Shown: positions 16,617 to 25,860, counted from the first letter of the stretch. The stretch is 64,000 bases of DNA from a bacterium (GCA_030427205.1 JAUHXC010000001.1:310001-374000); one strand, 5' to 3'. Numbers and translations are program-made. The notes: generated by a model from the sequence alone, not told the origin.

Positions 16617-17747
16617 ATGCTCGACCACGCCGCGCGCCTGATCCGGGCGCTGGTGCCCGTCTTCGTCGCCGCCGCGCTCACCGCGCTGCTGTGGCCCGCC
16701 TCGCCGATGCCGCCCGACGACTTCGACGATCTGCGCGACGCCCTCGAGCGTCGCGCCCGCGCCTTGTGGCAGGGGGACGGCCTGCGCCGCCCCGACGGCT
16801 GCGTCTACACCGTCGACGTGGGGCACCTGCTGATGCACGCCGTCGGCCGCGGCGATCGGGCGCTGTACGACCGCGTCCGCCCGGTGGCCCGCGGGCTGGT
16901 GCACGACGCCGCCGACGACCCCTATACCCGCGGCTTCGTGCCCTGGCGCAGCTGCACCGATACCCCGCCCGACGCCTCGGGCACCACCGAGGCGCTGCGG
17001 GTCGCCCGCGGGCTGTGGCAGGGCGGCGCCCGCTTCGAACTGCCCGACGACCGCGCGCTCGCCCGGCTGATCGTCGCGGGCTACGGCCGCCACGCCGCCA
17101 CCGAATACGGGGTGTGGATGGTGCGCAACTACTTCAACTTCCAGACCCGCGCCTTCGCCAACGACTCGTACCTCGTCGATTACGACCCCGACCTGATCGC
17201 CGAGATGGCCCGCGAGACGGGCGACGCCGCCCTGGCCGAGCTCGCCCGCCGCTCGACGGCGCTCGTCGAGGCCGCGGTGGCGCCGAGCGGCCTGATCCAC
17301 ACCCTGGTGCAGCCCGACGTGGCGACGATCATGCCCCGGGCGCCGGTGTCGATCTTCTCGCCCAACGACGTCATCCAGCTCAACAACGCCTGCGTGGTGG
17401 CCGAGACGGTGGTGCGCGAAGCGCCGGCGGTGGGCCAGCGGCTGCTGCGCTTCGCGCTCGCCCGGGGCGACGGCCTGGTGCGGGCCTACTACGGGCGCAC
17501 CGGCGAGCCGGTGGATGCCACCCCCGCCGACTCGACCGCCTGGAGCTGCCTCGTGCGGCTGGCGGCCCGGCTCGACGGCGCGGGCCACGGGGTCACCGGC
17601 GCCGTCGACGCGCTGCTGCCCCGCGCCGCCTGGGGCTGGCGCTGGCTGGCCCTCGACGAGACCGACCGGCCCTACTCGACGATGGAGGCGCTGCTGGCCC
17701 TCGACGCGCTGGCCGCGGGCGGGTTCGCGTGGCGAAAACACCGGTGA
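16617..17747 (+). CDS. Exported or membrane-anchored protein of unknown function, alpha-barrel-like
   Basis: 376 aa, starting 10 bp after the preceding lipoprotein gene. An N-terminal hydrophobic segment (ALVPVFVAAALTALLW) suggests export or anchoring. The remainder is regular amphipathic helices with motifs such as DASGTTEALRVARGLW and STMEALLALDALAAGG, which remind me of the six-hairpin (alpha/alpha) toroids of glycosidases and epimerases. No catalytic pair can be named with confidence, so the assignment is only a fold guess. It is probably co-transcribed with the YD-repeat lipoprotein. Confidence 0.6.
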   Translation: MLDHAARLIRALVPVFVAAALTALLWPASPMPPDDFDDLRDALERRARALWQGDGLRRPDGCVYTVDVGHLLMHAVGRGDRALYDRVRPVARGLVHDAADDPYTRGFVPWRSCTDTPPDASGTTEALRVARGLWQGGARFELPDDRALARLIVAGYGRHAATEYGVWMVRNYFNFQTRAFANDSYLVDYDPDLIAEMARETGDAALAELARRSTALVEAAVAPSGLIHTLVQPDVATIMPRAPVSIFSPNDVIQLNNACVVAETVVREAPAVGQRLLRFALARGDGLVRAYYGRTGEPVDATPADSTAWSCLVRLAARLDGAGHGVTGAVDALLPRAAWGWRWLALDETDRPYSTMEALLALDALAAGGFAWRKHR

Positions 17748-17758
17748 ATCCCTATACT
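17730..17758 (+). promoter_or_regulatory. Candidate promoter of the aconitase-like gene
   Basis: TGGCGA (17730-17735), a 17-bp spacer, then TATACT (17753-17758). The -35 is weak and lies inside the end of the previous gene. The -10 is good and is followed 66 bp later by the ATG, with AGGAGG just before it. Confidence 0.35.
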
Positions 17759-17823
17759 CTCGCGCCCGCGCGGCCCCGCGTTCGAGGTTCGGGGAACATC
17801 CGCGCCCATGCCCAGGAGGCGAT

Positions 17824-19797
17824 ATGGCCCGCAACCGCCCGATGACCCTCACCGAGAAGATCCTCTACGCCCACGCCATCCGCCCCCCGCGCAATGGCCT
17901 GCAGGCGGGGGACATCGTGCGGATAAAGGTCGACTGGACCATCGCCAGCGAGCTGGCGTGGAACGGCATGAACAAGACCTACGACATGCTGGGCCGCCCC
18001 GAGATCCACGATCGCGACCGCTTCTACCTGGCCGTCGACCACACCGTCGACCCGGTCACCCTCATCGAGGACCCGCGGGCCCAGAAGCTGACCCGGCTCT
18101 CCCGGGACTTCGCCAAAGAGGCGAACATCACCCACTTCTACGACGCCAACGAGACCATCCTGCACACCCGCTTCTACCGCGGGCTGGTGCAGCCCGGCGA
18201 GGTGGTGCTCGGCGCCGACAGCCACACCAGCAGCCACGGCGGCCTCGGGGCGTTTGCAATCGGCCTCGGCGGGGCCGACATCGCGGTGGCCATGGTGCTC
18301 GGCGAGTCGTGGATCGAGGTGCCCGAGGCCATCGCCGTCGAATACACCGGCGAGATCCCCTTCGGGCTGACCGGCAAGGAGATCATCCTCAAGACCCTCG
18401 GTGATCTGGGCCGCAATACCGTCGCCATGGAGCGCTCGGTGGAGTACCGCGGCGACGCCGTGCGCCACTTCACCCCCGACATGCGCTTCACCATCGCCAA
18501 CATGACCGCCGAGTTCGGCGGGCTCAACGGCATCTTCGAGGCCGACGGCCGGGTCGCCGCCTGGCTCGCCGAGCGCCCGAGCCACAACGACGGCGCGCGC
18601 TACTTCAAGGCCGACGACGACGCGAACTACGTCGCCCGCTACCGCATCGACCTCGCCGATCTGGCGCCGCAGGTGGCCAAGCCCTTCAGCCCGGACAACG
18701 TGCACCCGGTCACCGACGTGCTCGGCATGGCGCTCGACGGGGCCTTCATCGGCGCCTGCACCACCACCGAAGAAGAGCTGGTGCTCTCGGGGCTGGTGCT
18801 CGAGCGCATGCTGGCCGCCGGCCGGGTGCCGACGGTGACCACCGAGAAGCGGCTGGTGGTGCCCGGCGACCTGGACATCACCCGCCGGCTCGAAGAGTCG
18901 GGGCTGCTGGCGGTCTACGCCAAGGCCGGCTTCCGCATCGGTCCGCCGGGCTGCTCGATGTGCCTGGGCATCGCCAGCGAGAAGGCCGGCGACGGCGAGG
19001 TCTGGCTCACCAGCCAGAACCGCAACTACCAGAACCGCATGGGCGCCGGCAGCCTGGCCTGGCTCGCGGCGGGGGCCACCGTCGCCGCCTCGGCGCTGGA
19101 CATGAAGGTCGCCGACCCGCGGGCCTGGATCGCCGAGGTCGACCAGGACCGCTACCGGCGCATCCTGGGGCACGAGCCCGAGGCCGCCGTGCCCGAGGTG
19201 GCCAACGTCGAGCCCGCCCCGATCGAGCCGCCCGCGGCGAGCACCGGCGGCGGCGCGAGCGGCGGCGGCGAGAGCGGCGGGGTGATCGAGAGCCGGGTGC
19301 AGCTCTTCGGCGACCACATCGACACCGACGCGATCATCCCCGGCGAGTTCTGCCACCTCGTCGACCTCGAGCGCCTGGGCGAGCGCTGCTTCCACTACAC
19401 CGCGCCCGGCTTCAAGGCCCGGGTGCAGGCCGGCGCGGCGGTGGTCGTCGCCGGCGAGGGCTGGGGGTCGGGCAGCAGCCGCGAGCAGGCGGTGTGGGCG
19501 CTCAAGGGCGCCGGCGTGCAGGTGGTCATCGCCCGCAGCTACGCCTTCATCCACAAGCGCAACCTGGTCAACGAGGCGGTGCCGCACCTCGTCGTGCGCG
19601 ACGATGACTTCCACCGGCTCGCCGAAGACGGCGCCGCGATCCGGGTCGACACCGCCAGCGGCGAGATCAGCCTCGGCGGGCGCACGTTCCGCGCCGAGAC
19701 CCCGACGCCGATGATCCGCAAGCTGCAGGAAGCCGGCGGCATCGTCCCGGCGATCCACACCCACGGCAACGACGTCTTCGAGAAGCTCACCGCCTGA
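17824..19797 (+). CDS. Aconitase-superfamily hydro-lyase, fused LeuC-LeuD type
   Basis: 657 aa with AGGAGG close upstream of the ATG. The large-subunit part (1-435) has GADSHTSSHGG, GACTTT (Cys312) and GCSMCLGI (Cys377, Cys380), giving the three ligands of a 4Fe-4S cluster. A Gly/Ser linker (about 475-488) joins it to a swivelling small-subunit domain with HIDTDAIIPGEF and GWGSGSSREQA. The reaction is hydration/dehydration of a hydroxy-diacid: isopropylmalate, homocitrate, citrate or methylcitrate are all possible. Most bacteria split LeuC and LeuD; the fusion resembles fungal Leu1 or homoaconitase. No leu or lys genes are adjacent, so the substrate is open. Confidence 0.85.
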   Translation: MARNRPMTLTEKILYAHAIRPPRNGLQAGDIVRIKVDWTIASELAWNGMNKTYDMLGRPEIHDRDRFYLAVDHTVDPVTLIEDPRAQKLTRLSRDFAKEANITHFYDANETILHTRFYRGLVQPGEVVLGADSHTSSHGGLGAFAIGLGGADIAVAMVLGESWIEVPEAIAVEYTGEIPFGLTGKEIILKTLGDLGRNTVAMERSVEYRGDAVRHFTPDMRFTIANMTAEFGGLNGIFEADGRVAAWLAERPSHNDGARYFKADDDANYVARYRIDLADLAPQVAKPFSPDNVHPVTDVLGMALDGAFIGACTTTEEELVLSGLVLERMLAAGRVPTVTTEKRLVVPGDLDITRRLEESGLLAVYAKAGFRIGPPGCSMCLGIASEKAGDGEVWLTSQNRNYQNRMGAGSLAWLAAGATVAASALDMKVADPRAWIAEVDQDRYRRILGHEPEAAVPEVANVEPAPIEPPAASTGGGASGGGESGGVIESRVQLFGDHIDTDAIIPGEFCHLVDLERLGERCFHYTAPGFKARVQAGAAVVVAGEGWGSGSSREQAVWALKGAGVQVVIARSYAFIHKRNLVNEAVPHLVVRDDDFHRLAEDGAAIRVDTASGEISLGGRTFRAETPTPMIRKLQEAGGIVPAIHTHGNDVFEKLTA

Positions 19798-19803
19798 TCG
19801 CGG

Positions 19804-21969
19804 CTAATCGAGCAGCGTGCGCAGCCGGTAGCCGACGTCGTCGTCGCAGCCATCGCAGCGCACCACCAGCAGCACCGTGTCGAAACCGCGCGGCACCGGC
19901 ACATCCCGCCGACCCGGGCCGCGGCTCACCTCGAGCACCTGCTCGCCCTCGCTGAGCAGCCGCACGTCGAGCGCGTCGCCGTCGGCCACGTCCAGGCGCA
20001 CCCGGCCGCTGCGCTCGCGGGTGCGGATGCGATACCAGTCCGTATCATCCGGACAGGCGCTGGCCCGGATGTCGGCCCCGTTGCCCAACACCGTCGCATC
20101 GTCGGGCCCGTCGTTCTCCTCGAAGCCGTCGTCCTCGCACGCGGGCGGCGGCGGCGCGGCGAGCACCGCATCCCAGACGAACTCGCCGCTGGCGACGGTG
20201 GTCAACCGCGCGAAGTAGGCCCCCTCGGGCAAGGCCAGCTCCGCCGAGCCGCCGGCGGGGATGTCCAGCTCGCGCAGCACGTTGCGCTCGCTGTCGGTGA
20301 TCGTGAGGGTCACCACCCCCCGGCTCTGCACGAAGAGCCCCGCGCCGGCCGGCGCATCGAGCAGGATCCAGTCGGCGTCCCGGGCGCAGAGCACGCCCGA
20401 GAGCACCGCGCCGACCAGCATGCGGGTCGCGGTGCGCGGCTCGTCGTCGGGCTCGAGGTCGTCGGCGCCGCAGTCGTCCTGCGGGCAGCCGCGGTCGGGG
20501 CCGAGGCAGACGAGCAGCCCGGCGTCGACCACCTGGCACTCGAGCTCTTCGCCGGGGCACTCGCTGCCGCACAAGGCCGCGCAGCGGCGCAGCCCGTCGT
20601 CGAACGGCACGCACAGCGCCGCGCTGGGGCATTCGTGGTCGAAGGTGCAGCGCCCGCACGGATCGACCGGCCGCCCCGGGCTGCAGCGCCCGCCCAGGCA
20701 CAGCTCGCCGGCGGCGCAATCGCCCGGGCGGCGGCAGGCGTCGGCCTCGAAGACGCAGCGCCCGTCGGTGCAGCGCCGCCCCGCCGCGCAGTCCGCGTCG
20801 CGCACGCAGTACTGCCGCGGCTCGCACCAGCCCGACAGGCAGACCCCGCTGTCGCAGTCGCCGTCCCCGTCGCACATCGAGCCGCCGCAGAGCCGGTCGG
20901 GTGGCACGGCGCAGGTCTCTTCACAGCCCGCCCCGCACTCGCCGTTGCAGCGGGGGATGCAGGCCACGCCGTTGCCCGCCGCGCACGCATAGCCCGCCCC
21001 GCAGACGTTCTGCGGTCCGCACGGCACGCACGGCCGCCCGCGCTCGCCGGGCGCGCAGGCCCAGGCGTCGAGGTCGCAATGCCCGCCGGGACAGTGCCCG
21101 TCGGCGGTGCACGAGACGCAGCGATCGTCGGTCGGCAGGCAGAAGAGCCCGTCGTCGCACCCGCCGGGGCAGGCCACCGCGCCCGCCGGCACGCAGCGCA
21201 GGTCGCGACAGACCGCGTCGGGCGGGCACTCGGCGTCGCGCCGGCAGGCCACCGCGCAGTCCCCGTCGAGGCAGACCGTGCCCGGCGGGCAGTCACCGTC
21301 GTCGCCGCAGCGCGCGGGCGGCAGGCAGCGCCCGTCGACGCAGCGCCCCTCGCCGCAGTCGCGGTCGAGGGCGCATTGCGGCGCCGGCGCGCAGCGACCG
21401 TCGAGGCAGACGTCCCCCGCGGCGCAGTCGGCGTCTTCGGCGCAGACCGTCGGCCGGAAGCGGCACGCCTGGCCGGGCACCGGACAGTAGAAATCCTGGC
21501 CGCAGTCGGCGTCCGAGGCGCAGACCCCCGGCGGGATGCGACAGGCCCCACCGGCGCAGATCTCGCCGGGCAGGCACTCGCCGTCGACGAGGCAGGCGCC
21601 GTCGGGGTCGAGCAGCCGGAACTGCAGGCGCTGCGAGATCGTCGAGCCCGCCGCGTTGCTCGCCTCGACGTGCAGCCAGGTGGTGGCCGCCTGCTCGATC
21701 AGCCCGCCGGGCACGTCCCCCTGCCAGCTCTCGCCCACGTCGTACATCGGCGACCGCTGGGGCTCGGCGAGCAGATCGGCGTGCACGTCGTACTGGCGGG
21801 TCCACTCGATGCTCACCGTATCGGCGCCCTCGACGACCGCCGTCACCCGATAGGGCCCCACCGGGTCGCGGGTATCGCCCGGCCCGTGCACCTCGATGAT
21901 GCGCGGCGGCGCCGGCTCCCCGCAGGCGAGGAGCAGCAGGGCGGCCAACAGCAGACAACGTCGATGCAT
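19804..21969 (-). CDS. Large Cys-rich lipoprotein with PPC-like C-terminal domains
   Basis: 721 aa from the ATG at 21969 (a GTG lies just before it). The signal ends in LLLLAC (lipobox). Residues about 30-135 look like an Ig-like domain. They are followed by many short modules of the form C-x-D-x-D-C-x-x-G-x-x-C-x-x-G-x-C (about 135-490), a knottin-like extracellular array. The last 200 residues hold two beta domains; CEDDGFEENDGPDDAT is typical of bacterial pre-peptidase (PPC) modules. It starts immediately after the stop of the next Cys-rich gene, so the two form one operon. Likely outer-surface; binding partner unknown. Confidence 0.75.
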   Translation of the reverse strand: MHRRCLLLAALLLLACGEPAPPRIIEVHGPGDTRDPVGPYRVTAVVEGADTVSIEWTRQYDVHADLLAEPQRSPMYDVGESWQGDVPGGLIEQAATTWLHVEASNAAGSTISQRLQFRLLDPDGACLVDGECLPGEICAGGACRIPPGVCASDADCGQDFYCPVPGQACRFRPTVCAEDADCAAGDVCLDGRCAPAPQCALDRDCGEGRCVDGRCLPPARCGDDGDCPPGTVCLDGDCAVACRRDAECPPDAVCRDLRCVPAGAVACPGGCDDGLFCLPTDDRCVSCTADGHCPGGHCDLDAWACAPGERGRPCVPCGPQNVCGAGYACAAGNGVACIPRCNGECGAGCEETCAVPPDRLCGGSMCDGDGDCDSGVCLSGWCEPRQYCVRDADCAAGRRCTDGRCVFEADACRRPGDCAAGELCLGGRCSPGRPVDPCGRCTFDHECPSAALCVPFDDGLRRCAALCGSECPGEELECQVVDAGLLVCLGPDRGCPQDDCGADDLEPDDEPRTATRMLVGAVLSGVLCARDADWILLDAPAGAGLFVQSRGVVTLTITDSERNVLRELDIPAGGSAELALPEGAYFARLTTVASGEFVWDAVLAAPPPPACEDDGFEENDGPDDATVLGNGADIRASACPDDTDWYRIRTRERSGRVRLDVADGDALDVRLLSEGEQVLEVSRGPGRRDVPVPRGFDTVLLVVRCDGCDDDVGYRLRTLLD

Positions 21970-21972
21970 CAC

Positions 21973-23550
21973 TCAGCCTCCCGCGCCGCAGACCCGGGTC
22001 ATCCAGCGGCCGCCGCGGCGATCGTCGAGCGCGACGTCGACGCAGGCGCCCGCGCACGCCGCGCTACACGGTGCCACGCAGCGCCCATCGGCGCACCATC
22101 GGCCGCGGCAGTCGCCGTCACCCGCGCACGCGTCGCCGCTCGCCCCCTCGCCGCCGACCGCTCGACAGCGGCCTTCGAAGCCGCCGCCCGTCGCCCACAG
22201 CCCGCAGAGTTCACCGGCCGGGCAGCCGGCGTCGTCGGCGCAGGCCGCGCCGCTGCCCTGCGCCGGAGCGAGGCAGCCGGCGAACGCCACGATCGGGCCG
22301 TCGGGCGCGCTCGGCTCGGCGGGCACGGCGAGCAGAGCCGGCAGGCAGGCCCCGGCGCAGTCGGCGTCCTGCGCGCACGGGGCCCAGCAGACCCCGTCGA
22401 GGCAGGCGCCGCCGCTACACTGTCCGTCTTCGGCGCAGGGGGCCTCACCCGCCGCGTCCCCCAGCGGCGATTGGCAGCCGAGCCGCGGCGACCCGTCGCC
22501 CCACCACGGGCGGCACGTGCGCTCGGCGGGGCAGTCGGCCGCGGCGGCGCACGGCGGCGGCGGCGGGATGCACATCAGGTGGGCCTCGACGAGCACGCAG
22601 CGCCCCGAGGAGCAGTCGACGTCCGCCGCGCAGCGCCCGTGGCAGATCCCGTCGACGCACCGCCCGCTGGCGCATTGGGCGGGCTGGGCGCAGGGGGCCT
22701 CGGCCGGCAGCGGACCGCGGGCCGGGTGACACCGATCGTCGAGCCCGCAGGCCATGTCCGCGCCGCAGTCGGCGTCCCGCCCGCAGCGCAGCTCGCCGCA
22801 GCGGCGGGTCGCGGCGTCACAGCGGCCTTCGACGCAGCCGCCGAACCGACAGCCCGGGCGGCAGACCCCGTCGTCGGCGCAGAAGGCGTCCGCCGGGCAG
22901 TCGTCGTCGACCGCGCACCCGCAGCGGCGGGTCGCCCGATCGCAGCGGCCGGGGCACGGGTCGGGGTCGAGTCGGCACCCGGGCAGGCAGACCCCGTCGG
23001 CGGCGCAATAGGCTTCGCCGGGGCAGTCGCCGTCGGCGGCGCACTGCACCGTCAGGCAGCGGCGGGCCTCGACGTCGCACAGCGCGCCGGGGCAGCCGCC
23101 GACCCGGCAGCCCTCGCGGCACAGGCCGTCGGCGGCGCAGTAGCCGTCGGCGAGGCAGTCGTCGTCGGCGGCGCAGCCGGCGGCGCAGCCCGAGGGCGGA
23201 CACAGATCGAGCAGGCAGACCCCCGCCGCGCCGCAGACCCCCGAGGGGCAGTCGGCGTCGTCGGCGCAGCGGTCGCTGGCCCGGGGCAGGCACCAGCCGT
23301 CGAGGCAGCGCCGCCCGGGGCAGTCGCCGTCGCCGCGGCAGCTCTGCGCGCCGCATAGCCCATCGCGGCAGATCTGGCCGGTGGCGCAGTCGGTGTCGAG
23401 GGCGCAGGCCGCCGCGCCGCCGCAGCGACCATCGAGGCAGATCTGCCCCGGTCGGCAGTCGCGCTCGGTGACGCAGCGCCCCCCGGTGGACGAGTCGGCG
23501 CAGGCCCAGGCGAGACCCAGCGCGAGCAGATACGAGCGGCGGAAGACCAC
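21973..23550 (-). CDS. Large Cys-rich lipoprotein (repeated short disulfide modules)
   Basis: About 525 aa from the GTG at 23550; the N-terminus VVFRRSYLLALGLAWAC makes a short signal with a lipobox-like end, but the start is uncertain. The whole mature part is Cys-rich modules such as CALDTDCATGQICRDGLC, repeated with varied loops, and larger inserts near 330-470. No catalytic motif is seen. It is the first gene of a two-gene operon with the 721-aa Cys-rich lipoprotein: its TGA directly precedes that gene's GTG/ATG. Its promoter region is shared with the divergent APC permease. Confidence 0.7.
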   Translation of the reverse strand: MVFRRSYLLALGLAWACADSSTGGRCVTERDCRPGQICLDGRCGGAAACALDTDCATGQICRDGLCGAQSCRGDGDCPGRRCLDGWCLPRASDRCADDADCPSGVCGAAGVCLLDLCPPSGCAAGCAADDDCLADGYCAADGLCREGCRVGGCPGALCDVEARRCLTVQCAADGDCPGEAYCAADGVCLPGCRLDPDPCPGRCDRATRRCGCAVDDDCPADAFCADDGVCRPGCRFGGCVEGRCDAATRRCGELRCGRDADCGADMACGLDDRCHPARGPLPAEAPCAQPAQCASGRCVDGICHGRCAADVDCSSGRCVLVEAHLMCIPPPPPCAAAADCPAERTCRPWWGDGSPRLGCQSPLGDAAGEAPCAEDGQCSGGACLDGVCWAPCAQDADCAGACLPALLAVPAEPSAPDGPIVAFAGCLAPAQGSGAACADDAGCPAGELCGLWATGGGFEGRCRAVGGEGASGDACAGDGDCRGRWCADGRCVAPCSAACAGACVDVALDDRRGGRWMTRVCGAGG

Positions 23551-23744
23551 GCCCCTCGATACAGCAGCGATGGCGTTGGGAGCCAGCGGCGCGCGCGCTG
23601 CGGCCACCGGGCCCGGCGCGGCCAGCCGACCCTTCAGCGAGGCCCGAACCGCCGCCCCCCGGCCTCCTGCGCGCCCCGTGGGGCATCCCCGACCCCCGGT
23701 TCGAACCTTCCCCCCGACCCGGGGCCGTGCTACAGCCCCCGGCC

Positions 23745-25061
23745 ATGAGTGAATCGACCGAACAGGGGGCGCTCAAGCGCAGCCTGGGCCTGCCCGACGT
23801 GGTGGCCCTCGGCATCAACGGGGTCATCGGCCAGGGCATCTTCCTGCTGCCAGGGCTGGCGGCGGCGCTGATGGGCCCCGCCTCGCTGACCGCGCTGGCC
23901 ATCGCCGGGCTGCTCTCGTGTCTGATCGCGCTGTGCTTCGCCGAGGTGGCCAGCCACTTCGACAAGACCGGCGGGGCCTACGTCTACGCCCGGGAGGCCT
24001 TCGGAGACTTCGTCGGCTTCGAGGTGGGCTGGCTGACCTGCTGCGTGGCGGTCATCTCGTGGGCCGCGCTGGCCAACGGCTTCACCGAGGTCTTCGCCCA
24101 CTTCGTGCCGGCGGTCAAAGAGCCCTTCACCCAGAAGGCGGTCGCCATCGGGCTGATGAGCGCGCTGATGGCGCTCAACCTCTTCGGCGCGCGCATCGGC
24201 GCCTCGATCTCGACCTTCTTCTCGGTGGCCAAGCTGGTGCCGCTGGTGCTCTTCATCGGCGTCGGCGCGTTTCACCTGCAGGGCGCGCTCTTCGAGCCCT
24301 TCGCGCCGCAGGGCTACGGCTCGATCGCCGACGCGACGCTGGTGCTGCTCTACGCCTACGTCGGCTTCGAGACGCTGGTCGTGCCCGCCGGCGAGATGAA
24401 GAACCCGCAGAAGAACGTGCCCATCGCGCTGATGACGGTCATGGCGGTGGTCACGGTGGTCTACATGGCGGTGCTCACCGTCAGCGTCGGCACCCTGCCC
24501 GAGCTGGCCGGACACAAGAACCCGGTCGCCGCGGCCTCGGCCAACGTGCTCGGCGCGGTCGGCGGCACCATCGTCGCCATTGGCATCTGCGTCTCGGTCT
24601 TCGGCACCAACGCCGGCGCGGCGCTCGTCAGCCCGCGGCGCTTCTTCGCCCTCGCCGAGCGCGGTGACCTGCCCCGCTTCTTCGCCCGGGTCGACCCCGA
24701 CAGCGGCGCGCCGCGACCGGCCATCGTGCTCACCTGGGGCCTGGCGGTGGTGCTGGCGCTGACCGGCAGCTTCAAGGAGCTCGCGGTGCTCGGCGTCGTC
24801 GCCCGCTTCCTGCAGTACATCCCGACCTGCCTGGCGGCGATCGTCTTCCGCCGGCGCTACCAGAATCAGCCGCGCCAGGGCTTCACCCTGCCCTTCGGCC
24901 CGGCCATCCCGCTGGCGACGATCGGGCTGTGCGTCTGGCTCCTGTGGGCCAGCTACGATAAGAACCCCGAGCGCATCCACTACGGGCTGCTGGCGGTGGC
25001 CATCGGCGTGCCGCTGTACTTCGTGGCGCAGTGGAACAAGAAGCGCGAGGCGCGCGGGTGA
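23745..25061 (+). CDS. APC-family amino acid permease
   Basis: 438 aa from the ATG at 23745. Twelve hydrophobic helices are apparent. GINGVIGQGIFLLPG (about 26-40) is the conserved TM1 glycine motif of amino acid-polyamine-organocation carriers, and YAYVGFETLVVPAGEMKNP is the usual TM6 to loop region. SPRRFFALAERGDLPRFFARV matches the conserved cytoplasmic loop of the family. Substrate cannot be told from the sequence. Its TGA overlaps a GTG that starts a 39-aa membrane peptide, so the two are translationally coupled. Confidence 0.85.
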   Translation: MSESTEQGALKRSLGLPDVVALGINGVIGQGIFLLPGLAAALMGPASLTALAIAGLLSCLIALCFAEVASHFDKTGGAYVYAREAFGDFVGFEVGWLTCCVAVISWAALANGFTEVFAHFVPAVKEPFTQKAVAIGLMSALMALNLFGARIGASISTFFSVAKLVPLVLFIGVGAFHLQGALFEPFAPQGYGSIADATLVLLYAYVGFETLVVPAGEMKNPQKNVPIALMTVMAVVTVVYMAVLTVSVGTLPELAGHKNPVAAASANVLGAVGGTIVAIGICVSVFGTNAGAALVSPRRFFALAERGDLPRFFARVDPDSGAPRPAIVLTWGLAVVLALTGSFKELAVLGVVARFLQYIPTCLAAIVFRRRYQNQPRQGFTLPFGPAIPLATIGLCVWLLWASYDKNPERIHYGLLAVAIGVPLYFVAQWNKKREARG

Positions 25062-25177
25062 GCGATCTGCCGCCCGATCCGCCCGGTCGGCCCCTGTTCA
25101 CCGCGCTGGCGGTGGTGCAGGCGCTGGGCTTCGCGCTGCTGGTGAGCTGGCTGATCTGGCGGGCGACGGGCGGCTGA
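25058..25177 (+). CDS. 39-aa single-helix membrane miniprotein coupled to the permease
   Basis: GTG at 25058 overlaps the permease stop (GTGA), and the frame ends with TGA at 25175-25177. The peptide has a Pro-rich polar start (SDLPPDPPGRP), one hydrophobic helix (about residues 14-35, ending VSWLIW) and a short RATGG tail. The exact overlap and the clean polar-helix-basic layout support a real gene. Small single-pass proteins of this kind often stabilise or regulate a transporter, which is inference here. Chance cannot be excluded at this length. Confidence 0.5.
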   Translation: MSDLPPDPPGRPLFTALAVVQALGFALLVSWLIWRATGG

Positions 25178-25190
25178 CGCCCCGGCGGCC

Positions 25191-25748
25191 TCAGGGCACC
25201 TCGCGCAGCATCGCCTCGATGGCCGGCCGCTTGATCTCGGGCACCTTGGCCGGCACGCCGATCCAGACGAAGGCGATGATCTCTTCGACCGCGGGGTCGA
25301 TGCCCACCGCGGCGTAGGTCTCGGGGTGGGTGGTGAGCCCGCCCGAGCTCCACTTGGCGCCGAGGCCCTCGGCGGTGGCGGCGAGCTGCAGGTTCTGGAT
25401 GGCGCACGCCGCGGCGGCGTAGTCCTCGCGGGCGCGGAAGGCGTCGTCGCAGCGCACGACCGAGACGACCACCAGCTCGCCGGGGTGCATCAGCTTCTGC
25501 GTGATCTTGGCCACCCGCTTGGGTGAGGGGTCGCGGCCGGCGGGCGTCTTGAGCCGGATGCCGAGCGGCAAGAGCTTCTCGCGGCGGGTCTCGCGGCCGA
25601 TGCGGGTGAAGCGCCAGGGCCAGGTGAGCTTGTGGTTGGGCGCCTGGTGGGCGGCCTCGATGATGCGCTCGAAGGCGCCGGCGGGCAGCGTGGCGTCGAC
25701 GTAGTCGTGGATCGTGCGGCGGCGGTGGATGGCGTCGTAGAGCTGCAT
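25191..25748 (-). CDS. Nitroreductase-family FMN oxidoreductase
   Basis: 185 aa from the ATG at 25748, with AGAGGA upstream. IHRRRTIHDYVDATLP (about 7-22) contains the basic FMN-phosphate contact of nitroreductases. AAACAIQNLQLAATAEGLGAKWSSG (in two parts, about 115-140) is the conserved central helix and loop. YAAVGIDPAVEEIIAFVWIG is the C-terminal dimerisation and flavin region. It reduces a nitro compound, quinone or similar substrate using NAD(P)H; the natural substrate is unknown. It diverges from an AraC regulator 112 bp away, which may control it, and lies near the peptide-modification locus. Confidence 0.85.
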   Translation of the reverse strand: MQLYDAIHRRRTIHDYVDATLPAGAFERIIEAAHQAPNHKLTWPWRFTRIGRETRREKLLPLGIRLKTPAGRDPSPKRVAKITQKLMHPGELVVVSVVRCDDAFRAREDYAAAACAIQNLQLAATAEGLGAKWSSGGLTTHPETYAAVGIDPAVEEIIAFVWIGVPAKVPEIKRPAIEAMLREVP

Positions 25749-25860
25749 GGGTCCTCTCGCTGGGCGGAACGTGTATAGAGCCGCGAGGGCCCCGGGAGGA
25801 TTCGCGCCGATCGCCGCGCCGGCGCTTGCGCAGCGGCGGACGATATGGGACCGAGCATCG

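Noticed and set aside
20635..23358. 907-residue plus-strand frame opposite the Cys-rich lipoproteins
   Set aside because: Antisense shadow of Cys-rich coding sequence (Ala/Gly/Arg-rich); no start signal or motif.
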